5,164 bases of DNA from Fimivicinus intestinavium (lineage in GTDB: Bacteria; Bacillota; Clostridia; Oscillospirales; Acutalibacteraceae), in assembly GCA_018715765.1 (NCBI GenBank), contig DVKY01000086.1:1-5164 (forward strand), in the 5' to 3' direction. Below the pieces are notes generated by a model. That model was given only the letters and a program-made list of their open reading frames with translations, made no database searches and was not told the origin of the DNA. Positions 1-5,108 of the stretch are shown here, one piece after another. Position numbers and translations under genes: made by a program. The number at the start of each line of letters is the position of its first letter. Position 1 is the first letter of the stretch.

Positions 1-913
1 AGCAATCGGCAATAAAATTCCTCCCAGAGACAAACGACGGCTTGACATAAGGGCGGATTTTATCCGAAACTGCGTCAATCAGCATTTCCTCTGTTAAATC
101 CGCATCATATGCATATAGAATCACCCGCCCGGGATTCAGGATAGCAATCAAAGCCTGCAATTTTTCTGCATAAAACGCAATTTCACCCCGCTGGGTAGCG
201 TGCAATGGAAGATCCCCAATCTCGCCCGCAGCGCCCTTGTCGCCTTGCAGCACCGCGCCATTCACCAGCACGCCGGCTCCATAGCTTTGGCGCCCAAAGG
301 AAAACACAACTGTAATCCCCTCTGCTGCATCATCATAGCAACGGGCAGCCAGAGCCGCTACATGCATATCATTATCAAACAAAATATTTCTCAAAGCGCG
401 GCCGGAAAAATGCTCCGTCACCGACAGGCCGTTGAGCGAGGGATATGCCCAAGAATCAATTACCCGCCCGCCGTGCGCTATGCCCGGCAAGGCTACGGTC
501 AGCATAGCAATCAATGGGTCATCCTTCATGCATACGGAAACAATACGCTCCATACAGGATAAAATAGTGGCATCCTCCACCGGAAAGGCGCCGCTTTGCA
601 GCACGCTGCTCATCAAATCATGCACCTGATAATAAAGATTCCCATTGTCAGCCACAATCAACAAAAAATGCATATAAGACGCATTCAGCTCATAAACCTG
701 CGCTTTACGCCCACGCTCGGCCCCTTCAAGGCCTACCGGGTGAAGCAGCCCTTTGGCAAGCCCATACTCAACCGCTCTTGTAACTGCCGGAAGGCTGAGC
801 CCCACCTCGCGCGCGAGCTGCGGTATGGTCGCGCGATGGCGCTTGTGAAGGATGCTCCAAACCGCTTTATAATTTGTAATACGCACCAATGATAAATCAG
901 CAGATCTTTCCAA
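1..913 (-). CDS. ROK-family transcriptional repressor (NagC/XylR type), C-terminus cut by window edge
   Basis: DNA-binding repressor whose C-terminal sugar-kinase-like domain normally senses a sugar or sugar phosphate. The minus frame is open from a stop at 977-979 to the left edge; 304 codons are visible and full ROK repressors have about 370-400, so roughly 60-100 residues are missing. Residues 10-60 form a winged helix-turn-helix (VRITNYKAVW, then IPQLAREVGLSLPAVTRAVE), followed by the wing (GRKAQVYEL, 68-76). The ROK domain shows FDNDMH (179-184, with the Asp at the kinase catalytic position) and YGAGVLVNG...GAAGEIGDLP (211-236), close to the family signature. Two family hallmarks are absent: the Asp/Gly/Thr phosphate-binding loop expected near 86-100, and the zinc-binding HxxxCxCGxxGC motif after GEIG. 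I therefore expect a regulator and not a kinase. The TTG start at 913 lies 11 nt after a GAGGAG ribosome binding site; an in-frame GTG 21 nt upstream is possible but lacks one. The effector and target genes are not visible. Confidence 0.9.
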   Translation of the reverse strand, partial: MERSADLSLVRITNYKAVWSILHKRHRATIPQLAREVGLSLPAVTRAVEYGLAKGLLHPVGLEGAERGRKAQVYELNASYMHFLLIVADNGNLYYQVHDLMSSVLQSGAFPVEDATILSCMERIVSVCMKDDPLIAMLTVALPGIAHGGRVIDSWAYPSLNGLSVTEHFSGRALRNILFDNDMHVAALAARCYDDAAEGITVVFSFGRQSYGAGVLVNGAVLQGDKGAAGEIGDLPLHATQRGEIAFYAEKLQALIAILNPGRVILYAYDADLTEEMLIDAVSDKIRPYVKPSFVSGRNFIADC

Positions 914-924
914 AAAACACGATA

Positions 925-930
925 CTCCTC
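925..930 (-). promoter_or_regulatory. Ribosome binding site that decides the TTG start of the ROK repressor
   Basis: GAGGAG on the minus strand, preceded by AAA. It lies 11 nt upstream of the in-frame TTG at 913. A GTG at a tighter spacing (TATC then GTG) is in another frame and does not lead into the repressor, so the slightly distant TTG is the best choice. Confidence 0.6.
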
Positions 931-1030
931 TTTCAGCCACAGCAGCTTGAAGCGCGCTCTCACGATTGGAGCGGCCTCATTCCGCCTGCCTCACTCTGCT
1001 CTATCCCCAGCTGAGGCTACCCACTGAATC

Positions 1031-1068
1031 TCCAATTTATTGAATGGATAGATTATACTATAATTGGA
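1031..1068. promoter_or_regulatory. Candidate operator: palindrome on the ROK promoter -10 box
   Basis: ATTATA-C-TATAAT (1052-1064) is a perfect 13-bp palindrome whose left half is the minus-strand -10 box. It sits inside a wider inverted repeat, TCCAATT (1031-1037) and AATTGGA (1062-1068). ROK repressors bind AT-rich palindromes and often repress their own genes, so autoregulation is plausible. The palindrome could also be a by-product of the TATAAT box in AT-rich DNA. Confidence 0.35.
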
Positions 1069-1080
1069 ATTACATCTCAA
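1052..1080 (-). promoter_or_regulatory. Sigma-A-type promoter of the ROK repressor gene
   Basis: On the minus strand TTGAGA (1080-1075) and a perfect TATAAT (1057-1052) are separated by 17 nt. This is one mismatch from the full consensus. It predicts a start near 1045 and a 5' leader of about 130 nt before the TTG at 913. The surrounding DNA is AT-rich and gene-free. Confidence 0.65.
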
Positions 1081-1207
1081 TATATAATTTTGCTAAAATA
1101 GGCCTCTGTTTTTTAGTTAAAACATAAAACATAAAAATTCGTTTTTTCCGCTTTATCATATTTATAAAATTCCTGGCAGGCAGGCGCACGAAAAAAGCAA
1201 AAAAGGC

Positions 1208-1236
1208 TTGCATTTCTTTAAAAGACCTGATAATAT
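1208..1236 (+). promoter_or_regulatory. Promoter of rpmB (extended -10)
   Basis: TTGCAT (1208-1213), a 17-nt spacer and TAATAT (1231-1236), with TG placed one base before the -10 box (TGaTAATAT), which is the extended -10 arrangement. It predicts transcription from about 1243, giving a short leader of about 40 nt before the rpmB ATG. Confidence 0.7.
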
Positions 1237-1266
1237 AGTTCTGTTATTCTGTATCTGTCCAGTAAA

Positions 1267-1275
1267 AAGGAGGTG
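1267..1275 (+). promoter_or_regulatory. Ribosome binding site of rpmB
   Basis: AAGGAGGTG is a near-perfect Shine-Dalgarno sequence. It ends 6 nt before ATG 1282 and settles the start there; the in-frame GTG at 1273 overlaps this site and cannot be the start. Confidence 0.9.
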
Positions 1276-1281
1276 CGACAC

Positions 1282-1470
1282 ATGGCAAAATGCGAGTTTT
1301 GCGGCAAGGATGTGTCTTTCGGTATTCAGGTATCCCACTCCCACAGGCGGTCCAACAGGGTTTGGAAGCCCAATATTAAGCGGGTTAAGGCAATTGTGAA
1401 CGGCACACCGTGCAGAGTGTATGCCTGCACGCGCTGCCTGCGTTCCGGCAAGGTAACGCGCGCTGTTTGA
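1282..1470 (+). CDS. rpmB: 50S ribosomal protein L28, zinc-ribbon (four-cysteine) form
   Basis: Structural protein of the large ribosomal subunit in the cytoplasm. The product has 62 residues, the usual size of bacterial L28. It shows SHSHRRSNRVWKPNIKRVK (18-36), the conserved basic core, and CTRCLRSGKVTR (49-60), the family's C-terminal signature. C4-x2-C7 and C49-x2-C52 form a four-cysteine zinc site, so this is the zinc-binding (C+) form, common in Clostridia and unlike the cysteine-free L28 of Bacillus subtilis. The start is ATG 1282, fixed by AAGGAGGTG just upstream. It is monocistronic, with its own promoter upstream and a strong terminator 33 nt after the stop. No neighbouring ribosomal gene is present, as is common for rpmB. 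No zinc-uptake-regulator box was recognised upstream. Confidence 0.98.
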   Translation: MAKCEFCGKDVSFGIQVSHSHRRSNRVWKPNIKRVKAIVNGTPCRVYACTRCLRSGKVTRAV

Positions 1471-1503
1471 CACCCAGCTTTTCAGCATGATATGCAAAAC
1501 AGG

Positions 1504-1539
1504 AAATGGGAAGGCAAAACCGCCTTCCCATTTTGTTTT
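1504..1539 (+). terminator. Intrinsic terminator of rpmB
   Basis: A perfect 12-bp stem (AAATGGGAAGGC, 1504-1515, with GCCTTCCCATTT, 1522-1533) closes a 6-nt loop and runs into TTTTGTTTT (1531-1539). It lies 33 nt after the rpmB stop. The A-rich left side also makes a partial terminator on the opposite strand. Confidence 0.95.
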
Positions 1540-1540
1540 C

Positions 1541-1650
1541 TGCCTGGCACGGCACTCAGGCCAGGCAACAGGCCGCAGGGCTGGGAAATCATGCGGTTGG
1601 GCCACGCGCATCCCCCTGCGGCTGGCCTGCAAATCCGGCCATGCAGATTT
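1541..1650. repeat. Cluster of inverted repeats between rpmB and the citrate synthase promoter
   Basis: Several perfect or near-perfect hairpins follow one another. TGCCTGG (1541-1547) pairs with CCAGGCA (1561-1567). GCCGCAGGG (1572-1580) pairs with CCCTGCGGC (1614-1622) and may extend through CAGG (1569-1572) and CCTG (1626-1629) with bulges. ATGCG (1591-1595) pairs with CGCAT (1607-1611) inside that arm. CTGCA (1627-1631) pairs with TGCAG (1642-1646). There is no long T-run. I recognise no known RNA family. It may be a decayed repeat element, an RNA, or fold by chance in GC-rich DNA. Confidence 0.4.
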
Positions 1651-1655
1651 TAGGC

Positions 1656-1684
1656 TAGACATCCCGGGCAAAAAAAGGTATGAT
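1656..1684 (+). promoter_or_regulatory. Promoter of the citrate synthase gene
   Basis: TAGACA (1656-1661), a 17-nt spacer and TATGAT (1679-1684); each box differs from the sigma-A consensus by one base. The predicted start is near 1691, leaving a leader of about 180 nt before ATG 1872. Confidence 0.7.
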
Positions 1685-1690
1685 ATAGAA

Positions 1691-1871
1691 AAAGAGGGCG
1701 CAACATTTTTGTACGTTTGGACTAGCGTCAATATGCAGGGTACACATCGGTTTTCAGTGCCGTAGCTGCGCCCCCGGCGGCGATATTCCCCTTGCACACG
1801 GATGCTACCCCGGCTTTTCTTTTTAGAGGCTGGCAAATCTTTTATTCTCAATGGAAAGGATGGTATGAAGC
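1691..1871 (+). other. Long, possibly structured 5' leader of the citrate synthase mRNA
   Basis: From the predicted start to the ATG there are about 180 untranslated nt. GGGCGCA (1696-1702) pairs perfectly with TGCGCCC (1767-1773), closing a 63-nt region with smaller possible stems such as GAC/GTC around a TAGC loop. Downstream is a run of TTTTCTTTTT (1815-1824), but I find no stable hairpin directly before it, so it is not a clear terminator. I could not match it to a known riboswitch; a lysine-riboswitch resemblance was considered and dropped. The ribosome binding site is weak-to-moderate (AAAGGA, 1855-1860, then TGG). Confidence 0.4.
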
Positions 1872-3245
1872 ATGATAAATTCCAGCAGCATCGACTTTTC
1901 GGAGATTACACCGCAGATTCACGAGCTTGCTCAGCGTTGTATCCGCAAAAATGCGATTGACCCTACGCTTTATACGAAATATCAGGTCAACCGTGGCCTG
2001 CGAGACCTAAACGGAAAGGGCGTTTTAACCGGCCTGACTGAAATTTCTGAAATCGAATCTTCTATTGAAGTAGATGGTAAAACTGTTTCCTGCGATGGGA
2101 AGCTTTTTTACCGCGGCGTCAATGTGGAGGATATTGTCGCCGGCTTCCTGCGGGAAAAACGCTTTGGATTTGAGGAAACCGTTTATCTCCTGCTGTTTGG
2201 CGACCTGCCGAACCGGGAGCAGCTGGATGAATTCACCCAGCTGCTTGCGCGTTACCGCTCGCTTCCCCCGAGCTTTGTGCGGGATGTAATTCTCAAAGCC
2301 CCAAGCTCAGACATGATGAACACGCTTGCGCGCAGTGTGCTAACGCTATATTCCTATGACAACAACGCAAATGATATCAGCATTGACAACGTCCTGCGCC
2401 AGTGCTTACAGTTGATTGCCTCCTTCCCCCTGCTGTCCGTATACGGCTATCACGCCTACAACTACTATCACAATGGAGAGAGCTTATTTATCCATAACCC
2501 GCTGCCGGGCCTTTCCACCGCTGAAAACCTGCTGCGCATCCTGCGCCCGGACAGCAGCTACACCGAGCTTGAGGCCAAAATTCTCGATCTGGCGCTTGTG
2601 CTGCATGCAGAGCACGGCGGCGGCAACAACTCCACCTTTACAACGCACGTGGTCTCCTCCTCGGGGACGGACACCTACTCCACCATCGCCGCCTCCCTCG
2701 GTTCCCTCAAGGGGCCAAAGCACGGCGGGGCCAATATCAAGGTTGTCCAGATGTTTGAGGATATGAAGCGCAGTGTCTCCAACTGGAAAGATGAGGGCGA
2801 GGTCGCCTCTTATCTCAAAAAGCTTCTCCATAAGGAGGCCTTTGATCGCGCCGGCCTGATCTATGGCATGGGTCATGCCGTCTATTCCCTCTCCGACCCG
2901 CGTGCAAATATTTTCAAGAGCTTTGTCGAGCGTCTGTCAGAGGAAAAGGGCCGTGTGGATGAATACGAGCTTTACTCCCTGGTGGCAAGGCTCGCCCCGG
3001 AGATCATTGCAGAGGAGCGCAAGATCTATAAGGGCGTCAGCGCCAATATTGACTTTTACAGTGGCTTTGTTTACAGCATGCTGGACCTGCCAATGGAGCT
3101 GTATACACCGATTTTTGCCATTTCCCGCATTGCGGGCTGGAGCGCGCACCGCATTGAGGAGTTGATTAACGCCGGCAAGATCATCCGCCCGGCTTACCGC
3201 AATGTAGCGCCGCGCAGGCCCTATGTCGCCCTCGCAGACCGGTAA
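1872..3245 (+). CDS. gltA: Citrate synthase (Si-type; citrate/2-methylcitrate synthase family, long clostridial form)
   Basis: Condenses oxaloacetate with acetyl-CoA to citrate in the cytoplasm, the entry to the oxidative TCA branch that supplies 2-oxoglutarate and glutamate. All key blocks are present: LHAEHGGGNNS (244-254), GPKHGGAN (281-288, the catalytic His of the large domain), YGMGHAVYSLSDPR (331-344, second catalytic His and phosphate-binding Arg), NIDFYSG (392-398, catalytic Asp 394) and SRIAGWSAHRIEE (418-430). The C-terminus IIRPAYRNVAPRRPYVAL is also typical. At 457 residues it is longer than the usual 370-430; the extra N-terminal part and the HGGGNNSTF form match the long subfamily I know from Clostridia. 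ATG 1872 is chosen because AAAGGATGG precedes it; ATG 1865 is out of frame. It is transcribed alone, with its own promoter and terminator. Activity on propionyl-CoA (2-methylcitrate) cannot be excluded, but no prp genes are nearby. Confidence 0.96.
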   Translation: MINSSSIDFSEITPQIHELAQRCIRKNAIDPTLYTKYQVNRGLRDLNGKGVLTGLTEISEIESSIEVDGKTVSCDGKLFYRGVNVEDIVAGFLREKRFGFEETVYLLLFGDLPNREQLDEFTQLLARYRSLPPSFVRDVILKAPSSDMMNTLARSVLTLYSYDNNANDISIDNVLRQCLQLIASFPLLSVYGYHAYNYYHNGESLFIHNPLPGLSTAENLLRILRPDSSYTELEAKILDLALVLHAEHGGGNNSTFTTHVVSSSGTDTYSTIAASLGSLKGPKHGGANIKVVQMFEDMKRSVSNWKDEGEVASYLKKLLHKEAFDRAGLIYGMGHAVYSLSDPRANIFKSFVERLSEEKGRVDEYELYSLVARLAPEIIAEERKIYKGVSANIDFYSGFVYSMLDLPMELYTPIFAISRIAGWSAHRIEELINAGKIIRPAYRNVAPRRPYVALADR

Positions 3246-3262
3246 TCAGATTTCAAAAAGCG

Positions 3263-3306
3263 CCCGAAAGCTATCCGACCTTCTCGCATAGCTTTCGGGT
3301 TCTTTT
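3263..3306 (+). terminator. Intrinsic terminator of the citrate synthase gene
   Basis: A perfect 12-bp stem (CCCGAAAGCTAT, 3263-3274, with ATAGCTTTCGGG, 3288-3299) closes a 13-nt loop and is followed by TTCTTTT. It begins 18 nt after the stop codon and separates this gene from the GH18 gene, whose start is only about 50 nt downstream. Confidence 0.93.
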
Positions 3307-3337
3307 ATACAGCAACAACAGGGGGAAACGCCCCAAC

Positions 3338-3348
3338 AAGGATGGTGG
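3338..3348 (+). promoter_or_regulatory. Ribosome binding site of the GH18 gene, supports a TTG start
   Basis: AAGGATGGTGG ends 6 nt before TTG 3355. The in-window ATG at 3342 stops after six codons, and the first in-frame ATG (3430) has no Shine-Dalgarno sequence before it. The same AAGGATGGT string precedes the citrate synthase start. I see no strong promoter in the short gap; a TATACA at 3306-3311 lacks a good -35 box. Confidence 0.6.
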
Positions 3349-3354
3349 TTTGCT

Positions 3355-4803
3355 TTGATTAAAAACAGCACCCGATACTTTCTCTCCCATCTGGCAACCC
3401 GGCTCGGCATTGCCGCGCTTTATTCCTCCATGCATTTACAGCCTGCCGGATGCGAAATGCCGCAGGCACAAAAGCGCATTCCTTCCGTCTGCTCTGCCAG
3501 CACGCACCGAAAGGCGGCGCAGGGCTTCCTCTCCGCATCAGGCAAGGGCGGGTGGAAAGCGGCAGGCAAAGGGAGCTCTGAAATCGTTTTTACCTTTACA
3601 CAGGAAACGCGCGTCAATACGCTTGTGCTGCGTGAGGCAGGCAGCCATATCCGCCGCTTTGCGCTGGAATGCTGGAAAAACGGCGGTTGGTTGCGCTTTT
3701 ATGAAAGCGATAAGGTAGAGCGCTACCGCTACTGCTCCTTCCCCTCCCAGACTTCCAAGAAATATCGCCTGCTGATTCTGGAGGTCTGGGGCGCTGCACG
3801 GCTGACAGAATGTTCCTTTTATGATCTGAAAAAGCGCCATTGTGAGCCTCCTTTCCGCGTAAGCGCCTATCTGCGTTTTGATACGCGTGACTTTCTCTCC
3901 ATGACGCAGCAGGAGCGCGAGGCCTTTGCCTGCCACTTTGAAACAGTGAACGAGGTGATCCTTTTTGACACGCTCAAATGGTCGCGCGAGGGAGAAATCT
4001 GGTTTAACTACCGCGATGAAACGCAGACCAATGAGGAGGCAAAGCAAGCCTGGCTGCGCTATGCCGCTGGCGCCCGCGAGGTAATTGAGAAAAGCGGCAG
4101 GCCGGTAAAAGTGCTCGCCTCCTTCTTCCAGCCCGGGGAAGGCACGGTGGAATCCCTGAAAAACCATATGGAAAAGCTGACCAGCACGCTGGCTGCTTTC
4201 CTACAGGAAGCCGGTCTGGACGGCATTGAATTCGACTGGGAATTCCCAAGGGGGAAAACGGAATGGGCGCTGTTCAGCCGCTTTTTGGTAGAGTTGAAGA
4301 AAAAGCTTGCACCGGGCGGCAAGCTGCTTGCTGTTGCGCTGGCGGATTGGGGCGTCCATCTCTCGCCGGAGGCAGTGCAGGCAATTGACGAGCTCTCGTA
4401 TATGGCCTATGATATCATTGATCTCAATGGATATCACTCCTCCTTTGGCCGGGCGGCAGTGCGCGCAGTGGAATATGCGGAAAAATGCGGTTTCCGTCGT
4501 GAGCAGATCAATCTCGGCCTCCCCTACTATGGCAGGCCGACCTATCAGGGTGAATACTGGCCGCTTTGGAAGGATGCCAAGGTGGGCTACTGGCAGAATT
4601 ATGACCCACAGCTCACATTTGACGGCATTGAAATGGACGCCTATTACAACTGCCCGGGGATGGTGGCCGATAAAACGGCGTTTGCCCTTCAGATGGGGCT
4701 GGGCGGCATGATGATTTTCCCGTTAAATGCAGACCGGCCGCATGGCGATCCCCTCTGTCTGACGGATGCGATCCGCCGCACGCTTGAGGACCGCGTAGAA
4801 TAA
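3355..4803 (+). CDS. Discoidin (F5/8 type C)-like domain plus glycoside hydrolase family 18 barrel
   Basis: A likely glycosidase of the chitinase / endo-beta-N-acetylglucosaminidase family, cleaving beta-1,4 bonds of N-acetylglucosamine-containing glycans. Residues about 55-157 look like an F5/8 type C (CBM32-like) sandwich (SSEIVFTFTQETRVNTLVL, 74-92; a closing TECSFYD). Residues about 167-480 form the GH18 barrel: FRVSAYLRF (167-175), VKVLASFF (251-258), LDGIEFDWEFP (288-298, general acid Glu 296), SYMAYD (348-353), INLGLPYYGRP (385-395) and GLGGMMIFPLNAD (448-460). Oddities: the DxxDxDxE motif reads DGIEFDWE, with Glu for the second Asp; the SxGG loop is SFFQPG; the usual Trp near the end of the barrel is not evident. 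The first 33 residues are only weakly hydrophobic, and LQPAGC is not a proper lipobox, so export is uncertain. The start is TTG 3355. A role in host-glycan or peptidoglycan turnover is inferred; the substrate is unknown. Confidence 0.88.
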   Translation: MIKNSTRYFLSHLATRLGIAALYSSMHLQPAGCEMPQAQKRIPSVCSASTHRKAAQGFLSASGKGGWKAAGKGSSEIVFTFTQETRVNTLVLREAGSHIRRFALECWKNGGWLRFYESDKVERYRYCSFPSQTSKKYRLLILEVWGAARLTECSFYDLKKRHCEPPFRVSAYLRFDTRDFLSMTQQEREAFACHFETVNEVILFDTLKWSREGEIWFNYRDETQTNEEAKQAWLRYAAGAREVIEKSGRPVKVLASFFQPGEGTVESLKNHMEKLTSTLAAFLQEAGLDGIEFDWEFPRGKTEWALFSRFLVELKKKLAPGGKLLAVALADWGVHLSPEAVQAIDELSYMAYDIIDLNGYHSSFGRAAVRAVEYAEKCGFRREQINLGLPYYGRPTYQGEYWPLWKDAKVGYWQNYDPQLTFDGIEMDAYYNCPGMVADKTAFALQMGLGGMMIFPLNADRPHGDPLCLTDAIRRTLEDRVE

Positions 4804-4844
4804 GCGGCATGCGCCGCGCCCGAAACATAACAATCATAATAGCA

Positions 4845-4884
4845 AGGCCCATACCGCAGAGAAATGCGATATGGGCCTATCGTT
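4845..4884 (+). terminator. Intrinsic terminator of the GH18 gene
   Basis: AGGCCCATA (4845-4853) pairs perfectly with TATGGGCCT (4870-4878); an inner GCA/TGC pair (4856-4858, 4865-4867) sits above a small internal loop. The tail ATCGTTTT is a weak T-run. It starts about 40 nt after the stop. A smaller GCGGC-ATGC-GCCGC hairpin (4804-4817) directly follows the stop codon. Confidence 0.75.
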
Positions 4885-4904
4885 TTGCAGATGCATTCAA
4901 TTTC

Positions 4905-4945
4905 TAAAATCTGACGTCTGTTTGTGGTGCGGCTATGAGATTTTA
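4905..4945. repeat. AT-rich inverted repeat after the GH18 terminator
   Basis: TAAAATCT (4905-4912) and AGATTTTA (4938-4945) are perfect 8-bp inverted arms with a 25-nt spacer, followed by TTTTAACTTTTAATGAC. This AT-rich stretch separates the ordinary gene region from the hairpin-rich right end. It may be a weak terminator, a binding site, or the target or end of an inserted element; none of these is shown. Confidence 0.3.
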
Positions 4946-4984
4946 TTTTAACTTTTAATGACTACCCGGTTTCGCTGTACGCGA

Positions 4985-5018
4985 CCTCATTCTCTTGTCG
5001 GCTGACAAGAGAATGAGG
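4985..5018. repeat. Perfect 15-bp inverted repeat with a tetraloop
   Basis: CCTCATTCTCTTGTC (4985-4999) and GACAAGAGAATGAGG (5004-5018) are perfectly complementary around GGCT. There is no T-run on either side, so it is not a standard intrinsic terminator. CAAGAGA recurs directly after the right arm (5006-5012 and 5019-5025). Such stems occur at protein-binding sites, recombination or transfer origins, and in transcript ends; the role here is unknown. Confidence 0.8.
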
Positions 5019-5031
5019 CAAGAGAAACAGC

Positions 5032-5050
5032 CGAGGGGCTTCGCCCCTCG
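5032..5050. repeat. GC-rich 8-bp inverted repeat, three-base loop
   Basis: CGAGGGGC (5032-5039) and GCCCCTCG (5043-5050) pair perfectly around TTC. It lies 13 nt after the preceding 15-bp hairpin and lacks a T-tail. From memory, similar AGGGGCTTCGCCCCT strings occur in mobile elements of gut Clostridia; that recollection is not verified. Confidence 0.75.
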
Positions 5051-5108
5051 ACCCCGCGAACGGCCAGCGGCGGCACTGGTATGCTTTTGAATCCCTTTGA
5101 TGTGTTCG

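Noticed and set aside
200..892. Plus-strand open frames across the ROK gene
   Set aside because: They lie antisense to the ROK repressor, partly in codon register with it, and show no family motifs or ribosome binding sites. The minus frame carries clear helix-turn-helix and ROK signatures.
1487..1765. Plus-strand frame of 92 codons between rpmB and citrate synthase
   Set aside because: It contains the rpmB terminator and the citrate synthase promoter, lacks a ribosome binding site and resembles no protein family.
1691..1775. Lysine riboswitch in the citrate synthase leader (AGAGGGCGCAAC resembles the L-box start)
   Set aside because: The enclosed region is far too short, the other conserved L-box segments are missing, and the closing pair uses different bases.
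1162..1851. Long minus-strand frame of 229 codons across rpmB and the citrate synthase leader
   Set aside because: It runs antisense through rpmB, its terminator and the citrate synthase promoter, has no recognisable domain and low-complexity basic composition; a shadow frame.
3387..3453. Lipoprotein signal in the GH18 protein (LQPAGC, Cys 33)
   Set aside because: The lipobox needs Leu, Val or Ile three residues before the Cys; here it is Pro, and the preceding stretch contains charged and polar residues.
5013..5090. Short plus-strand frame of 25 codons through the hairpins
   Set aside because: Its ATG is inside the right arm of the 15-bp stem, no ribosome binding site precedes it, and its composition simply reflects the GC-rich repeats.
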